DNA of 64,000 nt from the NCBI GenBank assembly GCA_016800925.1, contig JABCPU010000337.1:1-64000 (forward strand), written 5' to 3'. This stretch comes from Suillus spraguei. Taxonomy: Eukaryota; Basidiomycota; Agaricomycetes; Boletales; Suillaceae. A program made the translations under genes and the position numbers. The notes beneath the pieces are model-generated. The model was not told the origin of the DNA, ran no database searches, and worked only from the letters and a program-made list of their open reading frames with translations. Within the stretch, counting starts at the first letter, position 1. Each line of letters opens with the position of its first letter. This document shows positions 1 to 10,540 of this stretch, one piece after another.

Positions 1-3000
1 TTGATCAATCGCGACGTGTGCCATCTCACATTTCAACACAGGTATTGCATCCCGATGGACGAAGCAAGCAGATCTTTCACCGCAGGCGAATTCAAATTTT
101 TCTCCCAGTGTGACACAGGAAGCAGTAAGCGACTATAGTTGATGTTCAACTGATGCGCAAACTCACAATCGTCAGTCCCTGTGATAGTATTATTTACCAA
201 GTTCGATGCCTTCTACGACGTCGCCTACGGAGAGCTAAAATCAAAGGGAAAATCAATAAAAGACGCTCGAGCACTGGCCCCGACACACGCCGAGAAGTCA
301 TTTGCTAATGGGCCGCAATTGGAGTTTCTCAAGGGTGTTCGGTGGCCTCCAAAATGCCATGTATGCCTTCCCAGTAAGCTAAATGATAGTCAAATTGCGA
401 TGGGTAATGACCATTGATCCATTAGACATGGACAAGGATGATGCAGATTGTGGACCACTCATCGAACGCACAGCTGGAACTCTGGATAGCGACGTGCTTC
501 AGCGATTATTCGTCTCAACGCAGCAGATCAACTTGGAGCTCTGCATGAAATATGCAGTTGAGTAGTAACTACCCATCGTCTCATTTACCTCGCCACAAGC
601 GTTGACGACTGATATCGTCTAGCATACTGCGTTACCTCTTGCAAACCAGCTGAGACAACTGAGAGATTGCATGAGCGTTGATAGCCAGATGCAGTATCTG
701 GTTTCCACATATTTCTGTAAGATTATCAGAAATTTGAAGGTCGTTCTCATTTATGTTTTGGGCGTTTACTTGCAGATGGTATGTTGATTAATCCCATGGA
801 GTTATGCTGATCCAAGTCCTTTGCCCACTCTTCGCAGGTGTGAGTGTGTCGATCCTCCTTCGAGCTCGAGCGATGCTGATCCAAGTCCTTGCCCACTCTT
901 CGCAGTATGTGAGTGTGTCGATCCTCCTTCGAGCTCGAGCGATGCTGATCCAAGTCCTTGCCACTCTTCGCAGGATGTGAGTGTGTCGATCCTCCTTCGA
1001 GCTCGAGCGATGCTGATCCAAGTCCTTGCCCACTCTTCGCAGGATGTGAGTGTGTCGATCCTCCTTCGAGCTCGAGCGATGCTGATCCAAGTCCTTGCCC
1101 ACTCTTCGCAGGCTGTGAGTGTGTCGATCCTCCTTCGAGCTCGAGCGATGCTGATCCAAGTCCTTGCCCACTCTTCGCAGGCTGTGAGTGTGTCGATCCT
1201 CCTTCGAGCTCGAGCGATGCTGATCCAAGTCCTTGCCCACTCTTCGCAGACTGTGAGTGTGTCGATCCTCCTTCGAGCTCGAGCGATGCTGATCCAAGTC
1301 CTTGCCCACTCTTCGCAGACTGTGAGTGTGTCGATCCTCCTTCGAGCTCGAGCGATGCTGATCCAAGTCCTTGCCCACTCTTCGCAGACTGTGAGTGTGT
1401 CGATCCTCCTTCGAGCTCGAGCGATGTTGATCCAAGTCCTTGCCCACTCTTCGCAGCTGTGAGTGTGTCGATCCTCCTTCGAGCTCGAGCGATGCTGATC
1501 CAAGTCCTTGCCCACTCTTCGCAGGTGTGAGTGTGTCGATCCTCCTTCGAGCTCGAGCGATGCTGATCCAAGTCCTTGCCCACTCTTCGCAGGCTGTGAG
1601 TGTGTCGATCCTCCTTCGAGCTCGAGCGATGCTGATCCAAGTCCTTGCCCACTCTTTCGCAGGCTGTGAGTGTGTCGATCCTCCTTCGAGCTCGAGCGAT
1701 GCTGATCCAAGTCCTTGCCCACTCTTCGCAGGCTGTGAGTGTGTCAATCCTCCTTGGAGCTCGAGCCGTTCTCAATCAAGCCATCTCCCGTTTGTTGATA
1801 GGATGTGAGTGAGCCCATCATTTATTAAGTGTAAGAATTTCTGACTCAAGCAATCGACGATCTCTCGGCAGGAGTCAGTACATTGATCTTCTACCGACCT
1901 TGAGCCACTCACAGAACAAATCATTGATCTCTTGACAGCTTGTGAGTGTGATCATTTTCTGCCGACTTCCTATCTTCCTCATTGATGTGCTCCCTGATCT
2001 ATTGTCAGGGTGTGAGTGTATTGATTCTCCGTCGCCCTGACGCTATGGTCTATACTGACCGAAAACATTGCTGCTTCGTTAACAGCTTGTGAGTTGGTCC
2101 ATCCAGTATTGAACTCGAATCATACTGACTGACGCGTTGCCCATCCATTGACAGAGTGTAAGCACAATGATCCGCAGTCGAATTGGAGTATCACTGGACC
2201 AATGACATTGCCGATTCCCATTGACAGCACGTGAGTAGTGTTCATCTACGGTTGAGCTCAAGTGTCGCTGATCGATTGACAGGTGGTGAGTCTCTTCACA
2301 CCAATCGAGCGTCAGCCTTGCTCACCAATCCCAATCCCATGGCTCATCTACTCACAGCATGTTAGTGTGCTGATCTTCTGTTGAGTTTGAGTTTTGCTTA
2401 CTACTGAAATCGCACGTCCCTCAACAGTGTGTGAGTTTTTTTATCTTAGAGTCTTGCTTGCAAACGATATCGCTGATCCATCAATAGGAGGTTGGTTTCT
2501 TTATCCTCCTTTGACTTTGGGCCCATGCTGAATGAAGATGCTACACATTGGCAGAAAGTGAGTGTATCGATCCTCAGCAGAGTGGACGAATTTTCAATTT
2601 CCATCATTGTTTGACCAGATTTCTCGGGAACAGTGCGCAGACATGCAGTCTAGGTTACTCTCTGTGGTGTGTCTAATTAGTCACAAATTGTACACATTTC
2701 TCATGTTGCGAATGTGCCAGGTCTCTGGCTCAACACCCTCGGAGACCGATGTTCAACTCATTTCTGGTGAATTTCGAGGCTACGTTGCGACGAACCTGCT
2801 TATTATCGATCATTTAGCCGCTGCCATTATCTTTGAACACTCTTTCTACATTTCGACAAGCGACGCTATCTTCCGGACAGCCAGAAGTCTGTTCCTTCTT
2901 TTAATGTCGCTCTCGAGCGGTACATTGCGTCTCCGCATGCCGCTGCTGTGAGGGAAGCTGTGAGGTTGCCGTCCACACATGCCAAGGAAACTCGTTTACT

Positions 3001-3223
3001 TGGAAAGCCAAACTACTATTTGGACGCTTCCATAAGAAGGAAAACAATCTGTTCGTGACTCTCAAGACGAGTTGGCCAGCAGAATCGTTGAAATCATTCT
3101 AGAGCATCGCCTGTGTATGTTTAGCTGTTATGTCCTGGCAGTAATCCCGCTGATCTGCTTGTCTTCAGCAAGACCTTAACGTCGGGCGATGCGACTGATG
3201 TTCCGGTTCGGAGTGGAGCTTAG
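1..3223 (+). CDS. G-domain (P-loop GTPase) protein, 5'-partial, interrupted by a tandem intron array
   Basis: This is the 3' part of a basidiomycete G-domain protein; the Walker A half lies before the window. Exons 42-124, 176-373 and 426 to about 556-565 read in frame across GT-AG introns. They give YCIPMDEASRSFTAGE, a G4-type TKFD, a HVCLPNMD segment and LFVSTQQINLELCMKYA. An open stretch at 623-778 may be a further exon. The gene then enters the intron array (776-2618). After it the C-terminal helical region of the same family resumes: AAIIFEHSFYIS (about 2818-2854), FNVALERYIAS, DELASRIVEIILEHRL (ending at 3112), an intron 3113-3168, and a last exon ending at TAG 3221-3223. The EHSFY and FNVALERY parts are in different frames without an obvious intron, so there may be a small frameshift. 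Family assignment is from recalled conserved motifs. Exon boundaries between 556 and 2818 are uncertain. Confidence 0.72.
838..1801 (+). repeat. 69-bp minisatellite, 14 copies, each unit an intron-like module
   Basis: Near-identical 69 bp units begin about every 68-70 bp (donor GTGAGT at 840, 909, 977, 1046, 1115, 1184 and so on to 1735). Each runs from GTGAGTGTGTCGATCC, through a GCTGATCC branch-point-like motif, to a pyrimidine-rich end TTCGCAG. Two or three bases (TAT, GAT, GCT, ACT, CT, GT) separate one TTCGCAG from the next GTGAGT. The unit is therefore a complete 66 nt intron plus one codon. The last copy (1735-1801) is already diverged. The unit contains the palindrome GAGCTC. Open frames on both strands across the array are by-products of the repeat. 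Confidence 0.97.
1802..2618 (+). other. Diverged continuation of the tandem intron array, with single-codon spacers
   Basis: Intron-like units continue but their bodies no longer align well. The signals persist: introns at about 1805-1871, 1874-1938, 1942-2008, 2012-2085, 2089-2154, 2158-2227, 2231-2282, 2286-2357, 2361-2427, 2431-2487, 2491-2554, and one starting at 2558 that probably ends near 2618. Donors are GTGAGT, GTAAGC, GTTAGT, GTCAGT or GTTGGT. Acceptors are CAG or TAG. Most units contain CTGAC, CTGAT, CTGAA or CTCAC near the 3' end. The spacers are GAT, GA, CTT, GGT, CTT, AGT, CAC, GTG, CAT, TGT, GAG and AAA. None of the 3-nt spacers is a stop codon. Splicing itself is inferred. Confidence 0.8.
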
Positions 3224-4600
3224 GTGTGGATGCAGGTTACTTGAAAGGTCTGTCGAGGTAGATTCAGGATGTGGAACTGTACGAAATGGTTGTATAATCA
3301 CGCAACTTCGTCTGGTATGGCGTATATGTGTTTGGAGAATGTTGGTCGTCCTCAGTCGAGATAGTGACGAGAGCTACCGCATTTGATGTACCTCTCATGT
3401 ATCCGCGGTCCAATTCCAAGTACATCAAGGTTGAGTTAGTCCCTGTTTCAACCTGCACCACTTTCGTTATGGTCATTTTAACCTTATAAAACTCTATGTA
3501 GATACATGAACTCAAACGTTCCTGAGAACATCGCTGACTCCAGCTGGTTGCATGATGAATGAGATCCTGAAAAGACCTGGCTGTGAGCGGAAGATGGCCT
3601 TCAAACTCGATAGACTTTGACACACGTTGATTTTCAGGGACAGCGTGCGATGTGCATCATGATATGATCATGGCTCTGAGTTATGAAGGTTTGAGGTTTT
3701 ACAAACTGGTTGCATTATTCAATATAAATTCAGTATTGGCCCCTGCGTGACAGTCAAAACCCATTCTCACTCTTACTCATATGATATCGTGCGGATCATA
3801 TTCTGGAATCAAGATGTGTCTTCTCAAGAAACCGATAGACGACGTCATCGTGGAACAAAGGATAAACCGACTTACACAGTACCTTATAGCGTGCCTTGTG
3901 AAATGTGAGCGCATCAAAGTATAACGACTGAATACTGTATCCAGGAGCCTGCCGCCAGCGACCGACGACAAGGACTCCATTACTTAGTGTCAGGATCCTG
4001 GTGTGTAGTTCAAGATATCGACGACATTGTCGATCCTCCTGAGGTTCGAGTTGTGCTGGGACATAAGAGCTATTGGTAGTGAGCGCATTGATTCGCACTC
4101 GCACCATGCTGAGATTCTCGGAAAGGAGGCATTGTTGCGACTGTCCTCATAAGTCAGACACACAGCGGAGGGACAGTCAAGTCTGCCTTGAAAATTGTGA
4201 GTTGACTTGTCGGAGTTTCGATGCAGTCCTCGGCCTCCTCGGTATTGCTCCCTTTCTTGGAGCATCCAACCTCTGCTACATTCCTCGCCCCAATCGATCA
4301 ATTCACGTATTATATCACATTTGATGTGCCCGACTTTCATCATGCTTACTTGTGTCTTATTTATTCTCATACGGTACGCTTTATCCTCATTCCATCATAT
4401 AATTTTCGTCTACTTACTAGAGGAAGAATGATGGTCATATGGAGAAGGTTTGGCACATAGTGATCCTCTGACCTGGGTAAGTATGGGTAAGCTTCCGAAA
4501 ATTTTGGTACCCGCAGGTCAGGTGTGGGTATCAGGTCAACCCCGGATGTCATACCCTACCTATGAAATTCCATATCATATCCCACCTATGAACTTTGAAG
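3224..4600. other. Intergenic, no supported gene
   Basis: Several short frames occur on both strands (for example minus-strand frames at 3264-3623, 3796-4107 and 3990-4370), but none shows a recognisable domain, a good exon structure or a homopolymer-free coding pattern. At about 4545-4595 there is a short imperfect direct repeat containing ACCTATGAA upstream of the secreted-peptide promoter. Confidence 0.5.
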
Positions 4601-4603
4601 AGA

Positions 4604-4610
4604 TATAAAA
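4604..4610 (+). promoter_or_regulatory. TATA box of the secreted repeat protein gene
   Basis: TATAAAA lies 69 bp upstream of the ATG at 4679, which is the usual distance for a fungal TATA-driven gene with a short 5' UTR. Nothing comparable stands before most other genes here. Confidence 0.6.
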
Positions 4611-4678
4611 CCTGCTTGAATATTCTAATGCAATCCATCAGCAAAGTACTGTAACCAGTTGCATCTCTTAACTCAGAC

Positions 4679-4972
4679 ATGAAGCTGTCTCTTATCTTCA
4701 GCATGCTCGCATCTATCGTGGTTCTTGCCACGGCGTGCCCCACACAAGACACTATTGCAAAACGTTCCAGTGAGTATTCATGACTTCATTGCCATGCTAA
4801 GGTTGATAAGTGCAACTTGCTGCCAGATGTGGAGAAGCGCAAGGAACATGACTCTAATCTTTTCAATTACAGTGAATATGATGAGCAGACGCGCGAGGAA
4901 CATGATTTCGGTCTCTTCAATTACAATGGATATGACGAGCAGAAGTATGAGGAACATGACGCCAATCTTTGA
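4679..4972 (+). CDS. Small secreted Kex2-type repeat protein (78 aa)
   Basis: Two exons, 4679-4769 and 4827-4972, flank a 57 nt intron (GTGAGT...CCAG). The product starts with a clear signal peptide (MKLSLIFSMLASIVVLATA, then CP). Two dibasic KR sites follow, at residues 28-29 and about 34-35. After the second come 18-residue repeats that begin KEHD or EEHD and contain LFNYxxYDEQ: two full copies and a third cut after EEHDANL by TGA. The architecture (signal peptide, KR sites, acidic Tyr-rich repeats) is that of fungal Kex2-processed repeat proteins, which release peptides in the secretory pathway. The second repeat junction is TR and the third KY, so only the first two cleavage sites are canonical. 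No CaaX box is present, so it is not a classical basidiomycete pheromone precursor. The function is unknown. Confidence 0.72.
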
Positions 4973-5148
4973 TTATGATGGGTAGTGAACTTGACACCAG
5001 GCACTACGCAGGTGAGCTAGCCATAGTATGTCTTATTTATGCGGAATTCATTTGTTGTTCTAGGTCTGGCGTCACTCCAGCCTTACCCGAAAGTCACTTG
5101 AATTACTGAGAGCCATAGCCTCGATGCTCTCATCCATAGTTCTCTGGG

Positions 5149-5574
5149 ATGCCTCGCTCTTCACCATCCCCTGGGATGACCCGACACTCCCACACAAATG
5201 CATATCAGACGCAGTCACGACGGGCATCTTCAAACCTCCAAACGTCGGTACTCAAACTACATTCAAGGCACCCACAGACGACGTCCGCACTGGTTCCTTC
5301 GCTCATAGCTGCTCAGGCAACTGGCCCGCTTAGGGCACCTATCGCCCTCACCGTCAATACGCTCGAGCCTAGTTCGAATACCCTTACCAATGAGAACCCT
5401 GTGCTACGTGTCCGCTTAACACTCCCGCATCGTGCGCTAAGATTGCAGTGGCTCAAATACCAATTTGTGGCTGCGCGCCAGAACGCTGTGACACTTGGAA
5501 GCACGGAAAAAGAGAAGGTGGAGTGGGGAGAGGAGGATGTGGCACGTGCGTTTGCAGAGTTTTTGGAGAACTAA
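5149..5574 (+). CDS. Hypothetical open frame, possible 3' exon
   Basis: An open frame of 141 codons. The last 75 residues (charged, amphipathic, ending VEWGEEDVARAFAEFLEN) look more protein-like than the Ser/Thr-rich first half, so the true product may be an exon of a longer or decayed gene. I do not recognise a domain. The secreted repeat protein gene ends 176 bp upstream on the same strand. A second overlapping frame at 5124-5333 is probably a shadow. Confidence 0.3.
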   Translation: MPRSSPSPGMTRHSHTNAYQTQSRRASSNLQTSVLKLHSRHPQTTSALVPSLIAAQATGPLRAPIALTVNTLEPSSNTLTNENPVLRVRLTLPHRALRLQWLKYQFVAARQNAVTLGSTEKEKVEWGEEDVARAFAEFLEN

Positions 5575-8500
5575 GTGTTGTGACTTGCACGTAAATGTTT
5601 AAACAAGAACCTCAGATTTAGAATCAGTGTTCCGTGGTCTCTCATATCATCAGACACTCCCCTTGGTCATTAATTCCAAGAAAACGACCCATCACTGGCA
5701 TAATTGTCGCGAAAATCAAAGATTACATCATGAATGTATACTAATCGGGGTGGACAGCAGATCCGGGCAACTATCTTTTCTTGGGCGGGAGGAACGTCTT
5801 TGAGTACGCCTCCTTGTTAATCTATGAACTGGGTTAGTCCAACAACTACATACAGCAATGCAGTCCGCGAGCCCGAACTTGCCGAAAGCTACGCTTTTTG
5901 GCTGCGCGATGCGTGGCGGATATGCTGGCGATCCTTATGTGGATGAGTGACGAGGTCCGGGCTCATTTAGGCACAGCTCGGGCTGGCAGCTGCGGGGTGT
6001 TCTGCTTTCATAAAGAACCAGCGGTTGAGGGACGTAGAAGTGAAGGTGGAAGAATGGTGGGTCCGTATTGTGTTGTTTCTCCACTGCTACTGACGACAAT
6101 TATCGTACCACATAGACAACTGTCATCTTATCATCTAATTCATGAACGTGGTATGATTCGTGGAGTTTGGTGTGCTCTGTATCGTCAGGCTGTGCGCCCG
6201 GCTCTGGCACCCTCCAATCCTGGATCCGCCACTGTTTACAATGGAAACTATGGAAGTTAAATAGGCCAAGGTCATTCAAATGTTCCTCCTGCCCCGCAGC
6301 AGTCTCGTCCTATAAGTCAAGCACGTAGCGAACACTGCCAAATCCACCCCCACCAGTTACCTCGCGCAGTCCAAGCGCTCCGGGAACAACACCAAATAAG
6401 CCACATGATAAGATATCACGCCGGGCCATGTCGGACATTTGGATACGCACAAGGCCGTCAGAACTGTGTGCATCTCGGTTGGCATGCCAGAGATGGAGGT
6501 GCATGCGCGTTGCGAGGATTGCGAGGATTATGAACTGGACACTGTACGTGGGCGTGCATTTCAGGTATCATTAGTAGGAATACCCAGCAGGATGTGGAGG
6601 TGCGTACACTTGCAATATGTCATTGTATGAGTACTTGTGCACGAAACATCAATGGTTCCATCATAAAAGGTATTTGGAAGATACACGCACATCGAGGAGT
6701 AGTGATACGAATACGTTCGCTACTGAGAACACTTCAGGAAAGAGGATAAGCATGGTAAAACGGCGCATGCGAGTGTTAACTCACAAAAACCACATATATA
6801 ATAGAATATGTTATGTTTCAGCAGGACAACGTATAAATGACTTGAGTTTATCTTCCAGCTTTGTATAGCGCGTACGATCGTGAGAATCATAAGTCCTGAA
6901 GTATCTGTCAGCATGTGCTTGTTGTACGTGCGTATGCTGCTTGTCACCCACCCAATTCAAGTGCAGAAAGGAGAAGATATGGTATGAAGAGCTGGATACT
7001 ACCCGAGCTCCAGTAGCAACCTGTGATACCCGGGATCACGCTAGTTGCATCTGTGAAAGTGAACAGAATGTTTCAGTGGTTATGGAATACCAAGGGGGAA
7101 TTTAGAGCGCGTACATGTTGCGGAACCAGCTGTAGTGGCGAAGGTAACGCCAACGGATACTCCGATGATAGTCTAGCTGATGCATCTACTACCATATTTG
7201 TGTGAATGAGCCCATTTGGGACTCACGGGAACAGTGATCAGCATGGCTACGACCAAGATTCTATTGTTGTTCCAGAGCGCACATGTTCTGAGGATGAAAA
7301 AGCCTGGATAAACAAAATTAGGAACATACATATCTTAGGAGGAAGGACATACACTCGGAGCTAACGGCCGATATTAAGACAAGAGCTGTGAAAGGAAAGT
7401 GCTAGTCTCGGCGAGTGACGTGCACACATGAATGTACCATGTACATACCTGAGCTAATATTGGACAACAACCGGCATTTCTAGCAACATCATGCAGTAAG
7501 TCGTTCATGGTCACTAACTCTCTATAGTATCACATACATCTATGTTATCATTCGGGCTAAGGCCCACTGAAGAATAAGTGTTAATTCGTCATCGAGGTGA
7601 TGCGTGCCGGAGCGGAACGTACTGTATAGAACTTCAGTGAGGAGGAGAAAGGGGATATATCGCGTAACAATATAAAGGGCTTTCACCTTGCTCCAGTTCG
7701 ATTGAAGCAAAAACGTCCACTTTGCACAGCAAATTATGGATATCAAAACCGAGGTGTATCACGGAACGGGTGCATTACCTCTTCATGAAGTGAAGATGCA
7801 TAATCATAGATCTAGGTGAGCAAGTTTAACAGCGGACGCAAATAGGTCAGAATAAGCCTACCCAGAATGTAGCCATCGATACTGAAGCGTGTTAGGGCAA
7901 AGAATAAGGGGTTCAGATAGTACGCACCGAACATGTACTGGTGGAACATAGGTTGTCAAGTATTATTCGCTCTCGTATCGACAAAGAGACGCACCCCAAC
8001 GGACTGCAAGCTCCTCGCTGCTGCGATATCGTCAGGCGAATACTCCATCTAGAGGTTGTACACTGGAATAGTCTCAGCAAGTGATGAGAAAATGGTCAAT
8101 GACGGAACGCACATTAAATATAATACGTACAGTTATATATGTAATGGCAGGTATGATGTGCACTGTGGTGCAGGATATAACAGAGGTCAAAAAATATGTT
8201 CCATACAGCTTCTTATCTCCTGTGAATGAGCGGTGATGTTATAGATACCGGGATATGGATCAGGCTTAGCTTGTGATGGAGCACTTCACTGTCGTCAGTG
8301 AACTGACGAACATCATTGAAATTGATATAGCAACAATCTTCAAAGTATTTGGCCTCACATAGTAGGAACGGACCCTCAAGCCTAGGATACTTGCCACTGA
8401 ATGGCCAAATAAAATTCTATGCCAGATCTCGGAGGGGCAAATTGTTACAGCTTTATGTAGACCAGATTTCATTTTCTGCGCTTTGCCGCAGTTTGCCGCT

Positions 8501-8869
8501 ATTTTCATATCGATAGGCCGAAAAAATACGCGGAGCGAAACCAAACAGAGGCGCTCCATGCTAGCTACTTTTGCAAATCTTGAACCTAACTTGGACTTGT
8601 GGGCAGTGAGGAATCATCACGCACTGACCTGGGATCAGCCGCACATGGTGGTGGTTATTAGGTGACTGTACGCATAGCTTACGCAGCATGACGCCGATTG
8701 GACACTGCGTGTTATTTATGCTTATTTTGACCTAACGTGTACTTATACCAGACATCAGGCTCATGTACCAATTACCGTTCTTTACTCCCGTTCAATCACA
8801 TACGCTCATCCACATTTACACCGTCTGATCTCGAACTTAGTGTTTCTACGCTCGGGTGGTTTCCAGTGA
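5575..8869. other. Gene-poor stretch, nothing recognised
   Basis: About 3.3 kb with only short, unconvincing frames on both strands (such as 5898-6260 plus and 8266-8559 minus). No domain, tandem repeat, LTR or TIR could be made out by eye. It may be old transposon-derived sequence. Confidence 0.5.
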
Positions 8870-8924
8870 CCTTGTCAAGCGAATGAAGCCCTTGCATGGC
8901 GAGGGCTTCATTTGCTTGACAAGG
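8870..8924. repeat. Inverted repeat, 23-bp arms with a 9-nt loop
   Basis: The arms at 8870-8892 and 8902-8924 (starting CCTTGTCAAGC and ending GCTTGACAAGG) are reverse complements at 22 of 23 positions, with a 9 nt loop at 8893-8901. It would form a strong hairpin. It lies in gene-poor DNA about 440 bp before the LINE fragment. It could be a tiny MITE, a small-RNA precursor or a recombination relic. Confidence 0.85.
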
Positions 8925-9307
8925 TAAGTTTTGCTCACCATCAAATGGGCTCCGCTTAGTTTCTGCAACCCTAGCATTTTCGCGAGACTGCCGTCTCTTC
9001 ATCTCCGTCGAAAACAATAGTTTTGGGATCATTTGACAATGTTGATCTATCTGGGTACATAATCAGTCTATTCGGTGGTATAAAATCCTGCTAGTGAGGG
9101 GTGAGTCACTGCATCGATCATCTCTCTCAATCGCTTCTTGGACCCGGACCAGGTGGCACCCCGACTAGGACCCCGGAACTCGACCACCAAAGCAGCGCGC
9201 AACTGCGCACAGGACGCCAAAAGGCGGCCCCAAGAGCCCCAAACAACACAAGCACCCATCAATGAGACCCCAAGCATCAAAAAAAAAACACCAACCACCC
9301 AAGAAAC

Positions 9308-10036
9308 ATGGCCCCGATGAACACACCAAACCCACCAACTGCATCCCAGTCGACAAGAATGAACAATTGCAAAACAACAGCAAACAAACCTCTACTGTCC
9401 ATCAGTAAATCTAACGAAGACCATGCACTAGGAACAGGCATAAGAATGGATGTAAACTCGATCAACTCAGCAAGAAAGATTCTTGCTACTCATGGGCTGA
9501 TACTACCGACGGCAGGCAACATGCTACAGCCCATAGCAACAGCCCTATTCGAGTTCAGCATATCAGCCAATCTAGGAGCGACTCACATCGATATACTCCG
9601 CGCAATGGCCTTCGTTCTGCTTGAGATCGACAGGGAGATAGACGTACAAGGTATTGTTCAGAAGATCCAAGCCCTAATGGGAGGACCGGTCGCCACACTG
9701 GATGAGAAGGTAGAGGAATTAGAGAAAACAATAGAAAAGCACAAGTCAGCATTGGAATACACAGCAACAGAGGTAAGCAAACAACTCAACTCAGCCGTAC
9801 TAAACATTGCACAGGCATCCGAGAATGCTACCGCGGTCAGAAACAACACCCCAACCTCGCACAGAGACGTCACCGAACAGAGAGGCCAGAGATCATACGC
9901 AGCTGCAACCAAGGATGGAATTCCGACTCCCTTAGTCAAGGTCCTCGCCAGAAGCGAAGCTCAAGCGCGTCAGATACTTATAGAAAGACGCTCACCGAAC
10001 TTCACTAACATGCTAATCAACCTCACAGAAATTCAG
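9308..10036 (+). pseudogene. LINE ORF1 (Gag-like) fragment, truncated by an LTR element
   Basis: An open frame reads a Gag-like ORF1 of the type found in basidiomycete non-LTR retrotransposons. It has a low-complexity N-terminus and a helical region with a probable coiled coil (LDEKVEELEKTIEKHKSAL). This is followed by a SYAAATKDG segment and the family's C-terminal signature (LARSEAQARQILIE, about 50 residues from the break). The reading frame is cut at 10036, where the gypsy LTR begins; the last 11 codons of the open frame are LTR sequence. No endonuclease or reverse transcriptase of this LINE is found on the far side of the LTR element. Assignment is from recalled family features. Confidence 0.65.
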
Positions 10037-10508
10037 TGTTACGAACTGGGATGGCGTCACCAGCGACAGTGAAAAGACACAGACGGTCTGCTGGGAGTTC
10101 TTACAATGTCCAGATAAGGACAAGGTGAAAGTACAAGGAACGCGTTCCGAGTACGATCAAGGTTAGCCTCAAAGACAAGTCTAAGAGGTATCCGCGAGAA
10201 TAGAGACTAAGGCTAAGGAGTGCTTAGACTTAGAGACGATTCAAAACGACTTAGGTTGGAGCCTAAGTGAAGGAGATTCCAGGTAAAACCCAGTAAGATT
10301 AAAGTAAGGAATCTACTACAAGTACACTGTGCTTAAATAGGCCAATATGTGCGCACAGACCAAGAAGGGTGTGAGAATATACGTGCGTATCCAAAGAAGG
10401 AAGGCAACTATAGTACAGATGCGTTGAGCATATGAGTCAGAGTCGTGTTATGTAATATACACGGTAAATGAAGTAAGAAAATGAATAGGGGCACGTACGA
10501 TTGTAACA
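10037..10508 (-). repeat. LTR (3' LTR in element orientation)
   Basis: 472 bp, running TGTTACGAACTGG to CGATTGTAACA on the plus strand. It is homologous over its full length to 17124-17598 and, inverted, to 18282-18755. Confidence 0.95.
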
Positions 10509-10511
10509 TTA

Positions 10512-10521
10512 CCCCCTTTTT
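10512..10521 (-). other. Polypurine tract of the gypsy element
   Basis: The minus strand reads AAAAAGGGGG and then TAA directly before the LTR end, which is the position where plus-strand DNA synthesis is primed in LTR elements. It also confirms minus orientation of the element. Confidence 0.75.
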
Positions 10522-10540
10522 ACATGTAAAGTCACCGACT

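Noticed and set aside
838..1801. CRISPR-like array
   Set aside because: The whole 69 bp unit repeats, with no alternating unique spacers, and the organism is a eukaryote.
747..1808. Long repetitive open frames on both strands across the minisatellite
   Set aside because: The unit length of 69 bp is a multiple of three, so any stop-free frame stays open through all copies. The frames overlap in all phases and the products have no protein-like features.
3264..4370. Minus-strand gene next to the GTPase 3' end
   Set aside because: The three overlapping frames give no recognisable domain and no consistent splice joins.
4725..4985. Overlapping 86-codon frame in the secreted repeat gene
   Set aside because: It lacks the signal peptide and runs through the intron; the other frame has a coherent two-exon structure with repeats.
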